Under the pieces are notes generated by a model. It was not told the DNA's origin. It saw only the letters and a list, made by a program, of their open reading frames with translations, and made no database searches. A DNA stretch of 56,886 nucleotides, taken from positions 1-56,886 of the forward strand of contig CACZXL010000006.1 in the NCBI GenBank assembly GCA_902785135.1, written 5' to 3'. Shown here one piece after another: positions 29,820-37,141 of this stretch. The first letter of the stretch is position 1. Each line of letters starts with the position of its first letter. A program made the position numbers and the translations under genes. Source of the stretch: an uncultured Erysipelotrichaceae bacterium. Its GTDB lineage: Bacteria > Bacillota_I > Bacilli_A > RF39 > UBA660.

Positions 29820-31703
29820 ATGGAAGTAAAAGAAAAAATTAAAAAAATATTAAAATCTGATAATATAGAAAAAATATCCAAGTATAAAGATACAACATTA
29901 ACTAATATTTTTTTAGAATTGTTAGATGATGAAATGAATGATTTTTCCTATGATGATTCTGATATTGATTATTTAGATTATGTAGTAAAAAAATTACCAT
30001 CTTTAATTGAAAAATATCAAAAAGTAAGTAAAGCAGATGAAAAATTAAAACTAATACATCAAAAGATTAAAACATATTTAGTTCAAAAGCCAGGTAATTT
30101 AGATAAAACTAATCATAATTATAAGATACTTAAGAATATGATTAATGATATTGAAATGATTCAAATGTCTATATTATATGATTATGTACAAAAGTATGAA
30201 GGTTCTAAGTACGAACTTATTGATTATATCATTTTTGAAACAAATAATATCTCTCTTTTTAATGATGCATTAAATAGGTTTCCTTTTTTAGTAAATTATT
30301 TTGATAAGAATGGAAAAAATTTAATTGTAAGTGTTACAGATGCATATATTGATGCGGTTAATAATTATGAAAATGCTGGAATAGATAGTATTATTTATTA
30401 CGATCAAGTGATTGAATCTATTCTTAATTCTAAAGAATTTATGTTTGATCCTATAGATAAACAAACTATATTAAAGAAGATACGTGAATCATTAAAAAGT
30501 ATGGATGTAGAAAAAGAAAAAAAGACATTCTATTTTAATACATTAACTGAAAGAATTAATGAAAACAAGATAGAAATGAATGATTCATATCTTGAATATA
30601 AATTTAATATTAGGACAGAGTTTAATGAATCAATTAATTCTGAAGTTAGACAAATAGTTAATAATTATTCTATTAGTAAAGATAGAAGAATAATAGATGA
30701 TTATATACTTTCATTTGATGGAGAGGATACAAAAGAAATAGATGATGCTTTATCAGTTAAGATATTAGATAATGGAAATATATTACTTGGTGTTCATATC
30801 GCAGATCCATTAGATCTAATAGATGAAAATAGTATTATATTTGATGAAGCAGCTAAAAGAACTACTTCAATATATTTAAGTGATAAATCAATTCCAATGT
30901 TTCCGCCAGAATTAAGTACTAATTTAGTTAGTTTAACTCAAAAGAATTATAGACCTGCAACCAGTTATTATTTTGAATTTGATAAGAATGGATATGTTGT
31001 TAAGAGTAATTTTGTAAAATCTGTTATTAAAGTTAATAGAAATATGTCATATAGTGATTTTAATAAAATTTCTAAAATGAATAGTAGTGATGAACTAAAG
31101 AAAACTATTGATAATTTATCTTTGGTATCTAATATTTTACAAAGATATTATAATGTTGATCCTTTATATGAAAAAATTAATAGAAGTAGTAACAATATTA
31201 CTAATACAAATATAATTGGTTCATCTTCTGGTGAAAAAGTAGTAGAAAGTTCTATGATATTTACTAATCAAATGGTTGCAAAGTATTTTGCAGATAGAAA
31301 TTTACCATTTATTTTTAGAAATCACTGTGTAGATCCAGATTTGTTGATTCAATTAGATAAATTAAAAAGAAGAATAAAAAATGAACATGGAGATAAAGAT
31401 GCATATTTAAAATATATAGATATGGTTACGAACTTATATCCAAAAGCTTTATATGATGTAGAGTGTAAAGGACATCAGGGTCTAAATATTGATTATTATT
31501 CTCATGTTACATCTCCATTAAGAAGATTAGCGGATGTAATTGCACTTATTTGTTTAGATAGGTTATATTTTAATGTACCAACTAAAGAATCCAAAGAAGA
31601 AGTAAGAAAATTAGTGTTAGTACAGTCTAATAATATTAATACAAATCGTAATTCTAAAGAAAAATATGCGATTGAATATGAAAAATTAAGAAAGGTAGCA
31701 TAA
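29820..31703 (+). CDS. RNB-domain exoribonuclease-like protein (RNase II/R family, divergent)
   Basis: 627 residues. The C-terminal half is a recognisable RNB catalytic domain: SFDGEDTKEIDDAL (about 297-310), GVHIADPLDLI, TSIYLSDKSIPMFPPELS and HVTSPLRRLADVI with the conserved Arg pair. In the usual motif DSxxTxDIDDA the second Asp is here Glu (TKEIDDA), touching the metal site. The first 270 residues are helical and do not look like the usual cold-shock domains, and no S1 domain follows the RNB part. It is therefore a divergent RNB protein, 3'-5' exonuclease by family, with activity uncertain. The next gene begins 2 bases later. Confidence 0.82.
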   Translation: MEVKEKIKKILKSDNIEKISKYKDTTLTNIFLELLDDEMNDFSYDDSDIDYLDYVVKKLPSLIEKYQKVSKADEKLKLIHQKIKTYLVQKPGNLDKTNHNYKILKNMINDIEMIQMSILYDYVQKYEGSKYELIDYIIFETNNISLFNDALNRFPFLVNYFDKNGKNLIVSVTDAYIDAVNNYENAGIDSIIYYDQVIESILNSKEFMFDPIDKQTILKKIRESLKSMDVEKEKKTFYFNTLTERINENKIEMNDSYLEYKFNIRTEFNESINSEVRQIVNNYSISKDRRIIDDYILSFDGEDTKEIDDALSVKILDNGNILLGVHIADPLDLIDENSIIFDEAAKRTTSIYLSDKSIPMFPPELSTNLVSLTQKNYRPATSYYFEFDKNGYVVKSNFVKSVIKVNRNMSYSDFNKISKMNSSDELKKTIDNLSLVSNILQRYYNVDPLYEKINRSSNNITNTNIIGSSSGEKVVESSMIFTNQMVAKYFADRNLPFIFRNHCVDPDLLIQLDKLKRRIKNEHGDKDAYLKYIDMVTNLYPKALYDVECKGHQGLNIDYYSHVTSPLRRLADVIALICLDRLYFNVPTKESKEEVRKLVLVQSNNINTNRNSKEKYAIEYEKLRKVA

Positions 31704-31705
31704 CT

Positions 31706-32170
31706 ATGGATATATATACAATTGATAATACTAAAAAATTAATAAGATTTATTATTCCGTTGTTTTATGAAGAAACTGGTATTGCTTTTAATTCTGATGA
31801 ATCGGTTGATTATTTTGTATCTGGTGGTTGTTATGAACTAGCTAAAATAGTTAAACATTATTTTCCTGATACAGAATATGTTGTTAGAAATGATCATGAT
31901 CATGTTGCGATACTAGAATCTGGTGTTATATATGATGCATATGATTTTTATGAAGATTGGCAATTAAAAGCAAGAAATATAAAAGAAAAGTATTATAAAA
32001 AAGATTTAAAAGATTTTTATATAGCTACTGAAGAAGAAATAGATAACTTTCCAGTTGAATTTAATAGGCAAGATAAAATAAATGGATTAACAGTATCTGA
32101 AAAAATGATAGAGTTAATTGATGAAATTCCCAGTGTCAAAGTTAAAAGAATAAAAAAAGGACTAAAATAG
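31706..32170 (+). CDS. Hypothetical papain/transglutaminase-fold-like protein (154 residues)
   Basis: Not a family I can name. VSGGCYELAKIVKHYFPDTE followed by NDHDHVAILESGVIYDAYDF gives the order Cys, His, Asp that is typical of papain-like and transglutaminase-like folds: Cys at a helix N-terminus after a Gly-Gly, His in a strand, then 'YDA'. It is soluble and has no signal peptide. Coupling to the RNB gene (2-base gap) suggests a shared operon. Enzyme activity is a guess based on this residue order. Confidence 0.7.
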   Translation: MDIYTIDNTKKLIRFIIPLFYEETGIAFNSDESVDYFVSGGCYELAKIVKHYFPDTEYVVRNDHDHVAILESGVIYDAYDFYEDWQLKARNIKEKYYKKDLKDFYIATEEEIDNFPVEFNRQDKINGLTVSEKMIELIDEIPSVKVKRIKKGLK

Positions 32171-32178
32171 TCCTTTTT
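32154..32178 (+). terminator. Rho-independent terminator
   Basis: AAAAAGGACTA (32154-32164) / TAGTCCTTTTT (32168-32178), overlapping the stop codon. Confidence 0.82.
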
Positions 32179-32185
32179 TATATGT

Positions 32186-32213
32186 TTGTTAAATTTAGAA
32201 GTTATGATATAAT
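32186..32213 (+). promoter_or_regulatory. Promoter of the 299-residue membrane protein gene
   Basis: TTGTTA (32186-32191), 16 bases, TATAAT (32208-32213) with extended TGA before the -10. Confidence 0.65.
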
Positions 32214-32247
32214 GTTAATGCATAAAGATTTATGAAAGGGTCATATT

Positions 32248-33147
32248 ATGAAAAAGAATAAAGCTTTATTTATGTTGCCATCAATTTTTATTTTTTTATT
32301 GATCGCGGCTTTTCCAATATTTAAAATATTGACTGATATTAAAAAAGTAGAAAATTTTTATTTTAGTGTAGGAGTTATAGTTTATCTATTAATATTTATT
32401 CTATTATTAATAGTATTATTTATAGAAGAAATATATTTAATTAATTATTTAATAACTAAATTAGAAATGAATATATTTAAAAAAATGTTATGGATTGTTT
32501 TATTATTAGGTTTAAATATATTAATTATCCCATATTTTTATATGAAATATATGACTAAAGAAGATAAATTACTTCCAAAGTGTTTAATATATTTAATACC
32601 TATGGTTTTATTTAGTTTTATTTTCTTTTTTGGATTAAATTCATATAATGAAGATATAAGTAAGATTAAAGCAGAAAGAAAGAGAATTGAAGAAGAAAGA
32701 AATACATATAAAACAAAAGATGGAGTAGTATCTTTTACATTTAGACATGGTTATAAAGATTCGGTAGTAGGTGAATATGATTTATATGTTCAAAATAAAT
32801 CAAAAAAAGTAATATTATCAGCGTTTACATATGAAACAAAAAGATATGAACAAAAGACTCCAGATGATTATATTAATAAAGGTGTATCTGATTTATCTCA
32901 AGGAAAAGAAAAGTTTGAGAAGACTAAAGATAAAGAAGCTATAGAAAAAGAAGATAAGTTAATAACTACTGTAGAGTATACAGGTAAAACAAAAGATTCT
33001 TCACTTTGTGTATATAAAGTATCTGTTATTTCTTTTAAGAATAAACCAGATTATTTAGTATATGTAACTGAAGTTGTAACAGAGAAAAACTATAAATTAT
33101 ATAAGTCAGAATTAATGGAAATTTTAGAAAGTGCAAAAATAAATTAA
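32248..33147 (+). CDS. Membrane protein with C-terminal soluble domain (299 residues)
   Basis: Not recognised. Four hydrophobic segments (about 8-24, 37-60, 79-97, 110-130) are followed by a basic/acidic helix (about 135-155) and a beta-rich soluble region (about 158-299) beginning TKDGVVSFTFRHGYKD and ending YKSELMEILESAKIN. The end is reminiscent of PsbP/MOG1-like domains, where a lipidated or anchored protein samples the outside, but I would not assign it. It lies just before the exporter/peptide locus and could be its immunity or accessory protein, though a terminator separates them. Confidence 0.75.
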   Translation: MKKNKALFMLPSIFIFLLIAAFPIFKILTDIKKVENFYFSVGVIVYLLIFILLLIVLFIEEIYLINYLITKLEMNIFKKMLWIVLLLGLNILIIPYFYMKYMTKEDKLLPKCLIYLIPMVLFSFIFFFGLNSYNEDISKIKAERKRIEEERNTYKTKDGVVSFTFRHGYKDSVVGEYDLYVQNKSKKVILSAFTYETKRYEQKTPDDYINKGVSDLSQGKEKFEKTKDKEAIEKEDKLITTVEYTGKTKDSSLCVYKVSVISFKNKPDYLVYVTEVVTEKNYKLYKSELMEILESAKIN

Positions 33148-33176
33148 AAAAATCCCTAAAAAGAGGGGATTTTTTT
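33146..33176 (+). terminator. Rho-independent terminator
   Basis: ATCCCT (33152-33157) / AGGGGAT (33164-33170) extended by flanking A and T runs; it separates the membrane protein from the exporter gene. Confidence 0.8.
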
Positions 33177-33211
33177 ATTTGCTTAGTCAATAAAATTAAT
33201 GGAGGAGATTT

Positions 33212-35209
33212 ATGAGATTCACTAAGCAAGAAGGAATTAGAGATTGTGGTATTTGTTGTATGCAAAATATCATTAGATATTATGGGGGTTTTCTAAATAC
33301 TGAAAAACTTAGAAAACTAACTAATACTGATGAAAATGGGACATCAATTTATAATATTATTAGAGTTTCTAATGATATTGGTTTTGAGTCTAAAGCATAT
33401 AAATGTGATATTAATGATCTTAATAACCTATCATTTCCTTTAATCGCTCTTATAAAACTAGATATATATAATCATTATGTTATATTAGAAAAAATAGATA
33501 TTGATAAGATATATATATTTGATCCTATTAGAGGAAGAATAGTATATACTTTAGATGAATTTATGAATGTTTGGCAAAAAGTTATTATTACTTTTGATAA
33601 AAAAGGTAAGATAGTTAAAGAAATAGATCATTATAATGATTATTTAAAGGAGATATATAAAAATAATAAAAAAGTAATGATTACAATTGCGATAATGGCA
33701 CTCATAAGTTCTTTATTAGGATTAATATCTTCAAGTTTTGTTAAAAAAATATTTGATAATAAGATCAAAAACGGTTTATTTATCTTATTTATATTTTTGT
33801 TATTAATAAAAAGTTTTATAGATTATTTTAAAAATAGAATATCTATTAAACTAAATAACAAAATTGATTATACTTTATTTAGTAAAGTATGTGAAAAAGT
33901 ATTTTCTCTTCCAATCTCTTATCACCATAATAGACCAACTGGTGACTTTGTTTCAAGAATAAATGATCTTTATTCAATTGAAGACTTTACTAGTTATTTA
34001 TTACTTTCTACCATAGTTGATTTTTTATTCATTCTCTATATTTTATTTGTTATTTTATTTTTAAGTTTCCGTATTTTTATAATTATTTTATTTGTGTCTA
34101 CCTTATATACTTTAATTTGTTTTTATATGAAAGAAAAAGAAAGTAATTTATTAACAGATTTAAAAAATAAGTTTTCAAATTGTAATTCAAGTATAGTTGA
34201 TTATTTATTTGGTATTAATACTATAAAAAATTTATCTATAGAAGATAAGATTATTAATAAACAAAATATGATTAAAAAAGAATATTTAAACTCAAATAAT
34301 AAAACTTTATCTTTCATCTCAATACAAAGCCTTATACTATCTTTAATTGAATCATATGGGTTTTTAATAGTCTTATTTGTGGGATATTCTCTTGTTAGAA
34401 ATAAAGGAATATCTATTGGAGAATTATCATTTATTTATACTTTATATATTTACTATATGTCTTCTTTAAAAAATGTAATTAATTTATATAAAAAGTATTT
34501 ATCGTCCAAATTGTCATATAAAAGAATCAATAATATTCTAAAAATAGAAGAAGATAATAAAGTATTAAAAAATATAAAAACAATTGATAGTATAAATTTT
34601 AAAGATATTTCTTATTCTTATGGAGATAATAAAGTATTAAATAAGTTTAATTTAAAAATTAATAGAGGAGACTTTCTATTTGTTGAAGGAGAAAGTGGAA
34701 AGGGTAAATCTACTATTTTTAAATTGTTAAATAAAGAATTATTGTTAAAAAAGGGCAATATTTATATTAATAATATGAATATAAATGAAATAGATGATTC
34801 TAGTTTAAAGAATAATATTTGTTATGTTTCACAAGAGGAATATTTATTTAATGATACTATTAAGAATAATATATTGATGTATAAAAATGTTAAAACAAAG
34901 GAACTTAATCAAGTTATAAAGGCAACTTTTATAGATAAGATGCTTAAAAAGAGAAATATATCTTTGGATTATATACTTGAAGAAAATGGTCATAATTTAA
35001 GTGGTGGAGAAAGACAATTAATTTTAATTGCGAGAGCTCTTTTAAGAAAAACAGATTATATTATTTTTGATGAAACAACAAATGAAATAGATGTTAATAC
35101 TGAAAAGAAAATATTAGAAAATATAAAAACTGAATACAATAAAACAATAGTATTAATATCTCACCGTAGTTCTAGTATTGATTTGTTTACTAAAAGAGTA
35201 AAAGTTTAA
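33212..35209 (+). CDS. Peptidase-containing ABC exporter for double-glycine peptides (C39-ABC, PCAT)
   Basis: 665 residues in the full PCAT order. Residues 1-125 are a C39 peptidase: Q6 and catalytic C12 in QEGIRDCG, H88 in YNHYVILEK, D104 in IFDPIRGR. Residues about 150-430 are a six-helix ABC membrane domain containing YHHNRPTGDFVSRINDLYSI. Residues about 460-665 are the ATPase: Walker A GESGKGKST (493-501), Q-loop YVSQEEYLF, signature LSGGERQ, Walker B YIIFDET and the switch His in ISHRSSS. Such transporters cut leaders after Gly-Gly and export the mature peptide. Two short GG-leader peptides follow within 12 and 163 bases, almost certainly its substrates. Very AT-rich. Confidence 0.93.
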   Translation: MRFTKQEGIRDCGICCMQNIIRYYGGFLNTEKLRKLTNTDENGTSIYNIIRVSNDIGFESKAYKCDINDLNNLSFPLIALIKLDIYNHYVILEKIDIDKIYIFDPIRGRIVYTLDEFMNVWQKVIITFDKKGKIVKEIDHYNDYLKEIYKNNKKVMITIAIMALISSLLGLISSSFVKKIFDNKIKNGLFILFIFLLLIKSFIDYFKNRISIKLNNKIDYTLFSKVCEKVFSLPISYHHNRPTGDFVSRINDLYSIEDFTSYLLLSTIVDFLFILYILFVILFLSFRIFIIILFVSTLYTLICFYMKEKESNLLTDLKNKFSNCNSSIVDYLFGINTIKNLSIEDKIINKQNMIKKEYLNSNNKTLSFISIQSLILSLIESYGFLIVLFVGYSLVRNKGISIGELSFIYTLYIYYMSSLKNVINLYKKYLSSKLSYKRINNILKIEEDNKVLKNIKTIDSINFKDISYSYGDNKVLNKFNLKINRGDFLFVEGESGKGKSTIFKLLNKELLLKKGNIYINNMNINEIDDSSLKNNICYVSQEEYLFNDTIKNNILMYKNVKTKELNQVIKATFIDKMLKKRNISLDYILEENGHNLSGGERQLILIARALLRKTDYIIFDETTNEIDVNTEKKILENIKTEYNKTIVLISHRSSSIDLFTKRVKV

Positions 35210-35221
35210 AAAGGAGGATTT

Positions 35222-35362
35222 ATGAAAGAAATTAGTATCAAAGAAGCTAAAAATACTTATGCTGGTGGTTTAAGTGCTGGTGTATATGCTGCAATAGCCG
35301 CAGGAATATCTGTAATTATTGGATTTTTCGATGGAATTTCTAGACCGTTCAAATGTAGATAG
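35222..35362 (+). CDS. Double-glycine leader peptide 1 (bacteriocin or signal precursor)
   Basis: 46 residues, ATG 35222 with AAGGAGG just upstream. Leader MKEISIKEAKNTYAGG fits the exporter leader pattern (hydrophobic residues spaced before a GG site). The mature part would be about 30 residues: LSAGVYAAIAAGISVIIGFF then a basic, Cys-containing tail (DGISRPFKCR). It is Gly/Ala-rich, hydrophobic and cationic at the end, and GLSAG gives a GxxxG motif, as in class IIb two-peptide bacteriocins. It begins 12 bases after the exporter stop. Too short for most automatic gene callers. Confidence 0.82.
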   Translation: MKEISIKEAKNTYAGGLSAGVYAAIAAGISVIIGFFDGISRPFKCR

Positions 35363-35372
35363 GAGGGATATT

Positions 35373-35540
35373 TTGAAAGAATTAAGTGTTAAAGAAACTA
35401 AAAAAATGTATGGTGGAGGAGGTATTTCTTCAGCATTAATAAGTGCTTTATCAAGGGGAGTAACTGTATTTACGGATCTTGGTAGGTATCTTGGTTCTTC
35501 CTTAAGAAGGATTTTTAGCAATAACTTATGTGATTATTAG
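35373..35540 (+). CDS. Double-glycine leader peptide 2 (bacteriocin or signal precursor)
   Basis: 55 residues from a TTG start at 35373, with AGGAGGG (35361-35367) 5 bases upstream. An upstream in-frame ATG (35319) lies inside peptide gene 1 and has no ribosome site. Leader MKELSVKETKKMYGG is clearly homologous to that of peptide 1 (MKE-S-KE-K--Y-GG). The mature part, GGISSALISALSRGVTVFTD and then LGRYLGSSLRRIFSNNLCDY, is an amphipathic cationic helix with a GRYLG (GxxxG) motif and one Cys. Processing could occur at either GG of the GGGG run. Different mature sequences with matching leaders point to a two-peptide system. Confidence 0.8.
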   Translation: MKELSVKETKKMYGGGGISSALISALSRGVTVFTDLGRYLGSSLRRIFSNNLCDY

Positions 35541-35561
35541 AAGGATCTATTCCTTCTTTTA
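35539..35561 (+). terminator. Terminator of the exporter/peptide operon
   Basis: AGAAGGA (35539-35545) / TCCTTCT (35551-35557) followed by T. Confidence 0.72.
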
Positions 35562-35563
35562 AT

Positions 35564-35592
35564 TTGACTTTTATTAACATTTATGGTATATT
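35564..35592 (+). promoter_or_regulatory. Promoter of the 489-residue protein gene
   Basis: TTGACT (35564-35569), 17 bases, TATATT (35587-35592), with TG two bases before the -10. Confidence 0.68.
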
Positions 35593-35619
35593 ATTTCTCG
35601 TTTCAAAGGGGATGGAAGC

Positions 35620-37089
35620 GTGAATACACAAACACTTAGAACACGTTATTTTGATAACGTAGAGATTATAAAAAAATTAAAAGAAAGTTTAAATTCTTCT
35701 GAAAATAAAGAATTAGTTTTAGATTGCATTAAAGAAGTAGAAAAAGAGCAAAAATTTCTTGCTAAAAAATTAAGAACTAATGCATATAAAAATGTATCTA
35801 ATAAGAATATAGAACAATTAAAGAAACTAAGATCTAAAAAAGAAACATTAATAAAAGAAAAGAAAGAAAAAGAAAGATTATTATTAGAATCAGATACTAA
35901 TAAAGTAGAAAAAGAAATAGTATATGAAAATGATAATTTAAACGTTATAGTTTCAAAACCTGAAGAAAAGAAAGAAGAAAAAATAATTGTTGTAGAACCA
36001 AGGGTTACAAAAGAGACTCCAAATGTTGACGCTAAGGAAATAGCTAAAATATTTGGTTGTGATGATGAAGAAACTGAAGTTTTAAAAAGACCAAGAGTAT
36101 CACTTAAAGAATTAGAAGATGCAAAATTAGTATATGATGGTAAATTTAAAATTGTTTATGATTCAGGAAGAAAAATATATGAACATCCTGTAAATGAAGA
36201 ATTATTAAATGCTAATTTAACTAATCCAAAAGAAGCATTTAATTTAAATTTCGATCAATTGTTAAAAGATTTTGATAAAGAACATGGTACAAGATTACAT
36301 TCTAAATTCATGTTAAGTGATTTAAAAGTAGAGTATGATTTTACTAAAGTATCAAAGTTTGACAAGAAATACGTTAATAAAGTTAAAAAATTAGCTAGAA
36401 AAGAATCTAAAACTTTTATAAATGTTAAAGTTAAAGATAATAGATTTAAAAAGTTTAAAACTGGTTTAACTGCAGTTGCAGCAGCTGCTTTATTAATAGT
36501 AGGAAGTGTTAATTTACATAAATTATCTAATAAAAATAATCAAACTGAAGCTCAATCTTATACAACAGTTACTGATGCAGGTGCTACTGATGCTGAAGAA
36601 ATTCTTATGGCATCAGATACTACTACAAAAGAAGTTAAAAAAGATACTGTAAAAGAAGAAACAAAGCAAGAAGAAAAGAAAGAAGATACAGTTAAAGAAA
36701 CTAAAAAAGAAGAAGTTAAAGAAGAAAAAGTAGAAGAAACTGAAAGTTTAAAAGTAGGAGATACTTATAAACTAGATGGTGTAGATTTATATTATGCTAG
36801 TACAGATGAAGCACCATCAGGCGATACTGAATATGCTAAATATACAAATAGTATTTATGAAATTAATTTAATCGCTGTAGTTTATAATAATCAAGTAATG
36901 AGATTAGTAGACAATGATTCTTTAGATATAAATGCACTTGAATCTATTTGCAAAGAAAAATATGGTGATAGTTTTAAAATATTTGTTAATCCTAATGAAT
37001 TAGATAAAGATGGAAATCTTGTTACAAAAAATGTAGGTTGGATTCCATTAGAACAATTACAAAGTAAAGGTAAAGTATTGAAAAGATAA
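35620..37089 (+). CDS. Single-pass membrane protein with long cytoplasmic region and SH3-like end
   Basis: 489 residues from a GTG start (GGGGATGG upstream). Residues 1-110 are helical and very charged, likely coiled coil; about 110-275 are a soluble domain; one membrane helix follows at about 285-305 (GLTAVAAAALLIVGSVNLHK). Outside lies a Lys/Glu/Thr-rich linker (KEETKQEEKKEDTVKETKKE) and a C-terminal domain (about 380-489) with YKLDGVDLYYASTDEA and GWIPLEQL, features of SH3-like or wall-binding modules. It may link a cytoplasmic assembly to the wall. I know no family name. It is a single-gene unit. Confidence 0.75.
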   Translation: MNTQTLRTRYFDNVEIIKKLKESLNSSENKELVLDCIKEVEKEQKFLAKKLRTNAYKNVSNKNIEQLKKLRSKKETLIKEKKEKERLLLESDTNKVEKEIVYENDNLNVIVSKPEEKKEEKIIVVEPRVTKETPNVDAKEIAKIFGCDDEETEVLKRPRVSLKELEDAKLVYDGKFKIVYDSGRKIYEHPVNEELLNANLTNPKEAFNLNFDQLLKDFDKEHGTRLHSKFMLSDLKVEYDFTKVSKFDKKYVNKVKKLARKESKTFINVKVKDNRFKKFKTGLTAVAAAALLIVGSVNLHKLSNKNNQTEAQSYTTVTDAGATDAEEILMASDTTTKEVKKDTVKEETKQEEKKEDTVKETKKEEVKEEKVEETESLKVGDTYKLDGVDLYYASTDEAPSGDTEYAKYTNSIYEINLIAVVYNNQVMRLVDNDSLDINALESICKEKYGDSFKIFVNPNELDKDGNLVTKNVGWIPLEQLQSKGKVLKR

Positions 37090-37102
37090 CTTTACCTTTT
37101 TT
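37068..37102 (+). terminator. Terminator overlapping the end of the preceding gene
   Basis: AGGTAAAGT (37068-37076) / ACTTTACCT (37089-37097), followed by T residues. Confidence 0.75.
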
Positions 37103-37141
37103 CTTACTTTTTATTTTGATATAATAAAGGAGGTGAATAAC

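Noticed and set aside
35319-35372. ATG start for the second double-glycine peptide inside peptide gene 1
   Set aside because: No ribosome site, overlaps gene 1, and would add an unrelated N-terminus before the leader; TTG 35373 has AGGAGGG at proper spacing and starts exactly at the leader.
35270-35521. Minus-strand frame of 83 codons across the two peptides
   Set aside because: Shadow frame over two well-supported small genes with leaders and ribosome sites on the plus strand.
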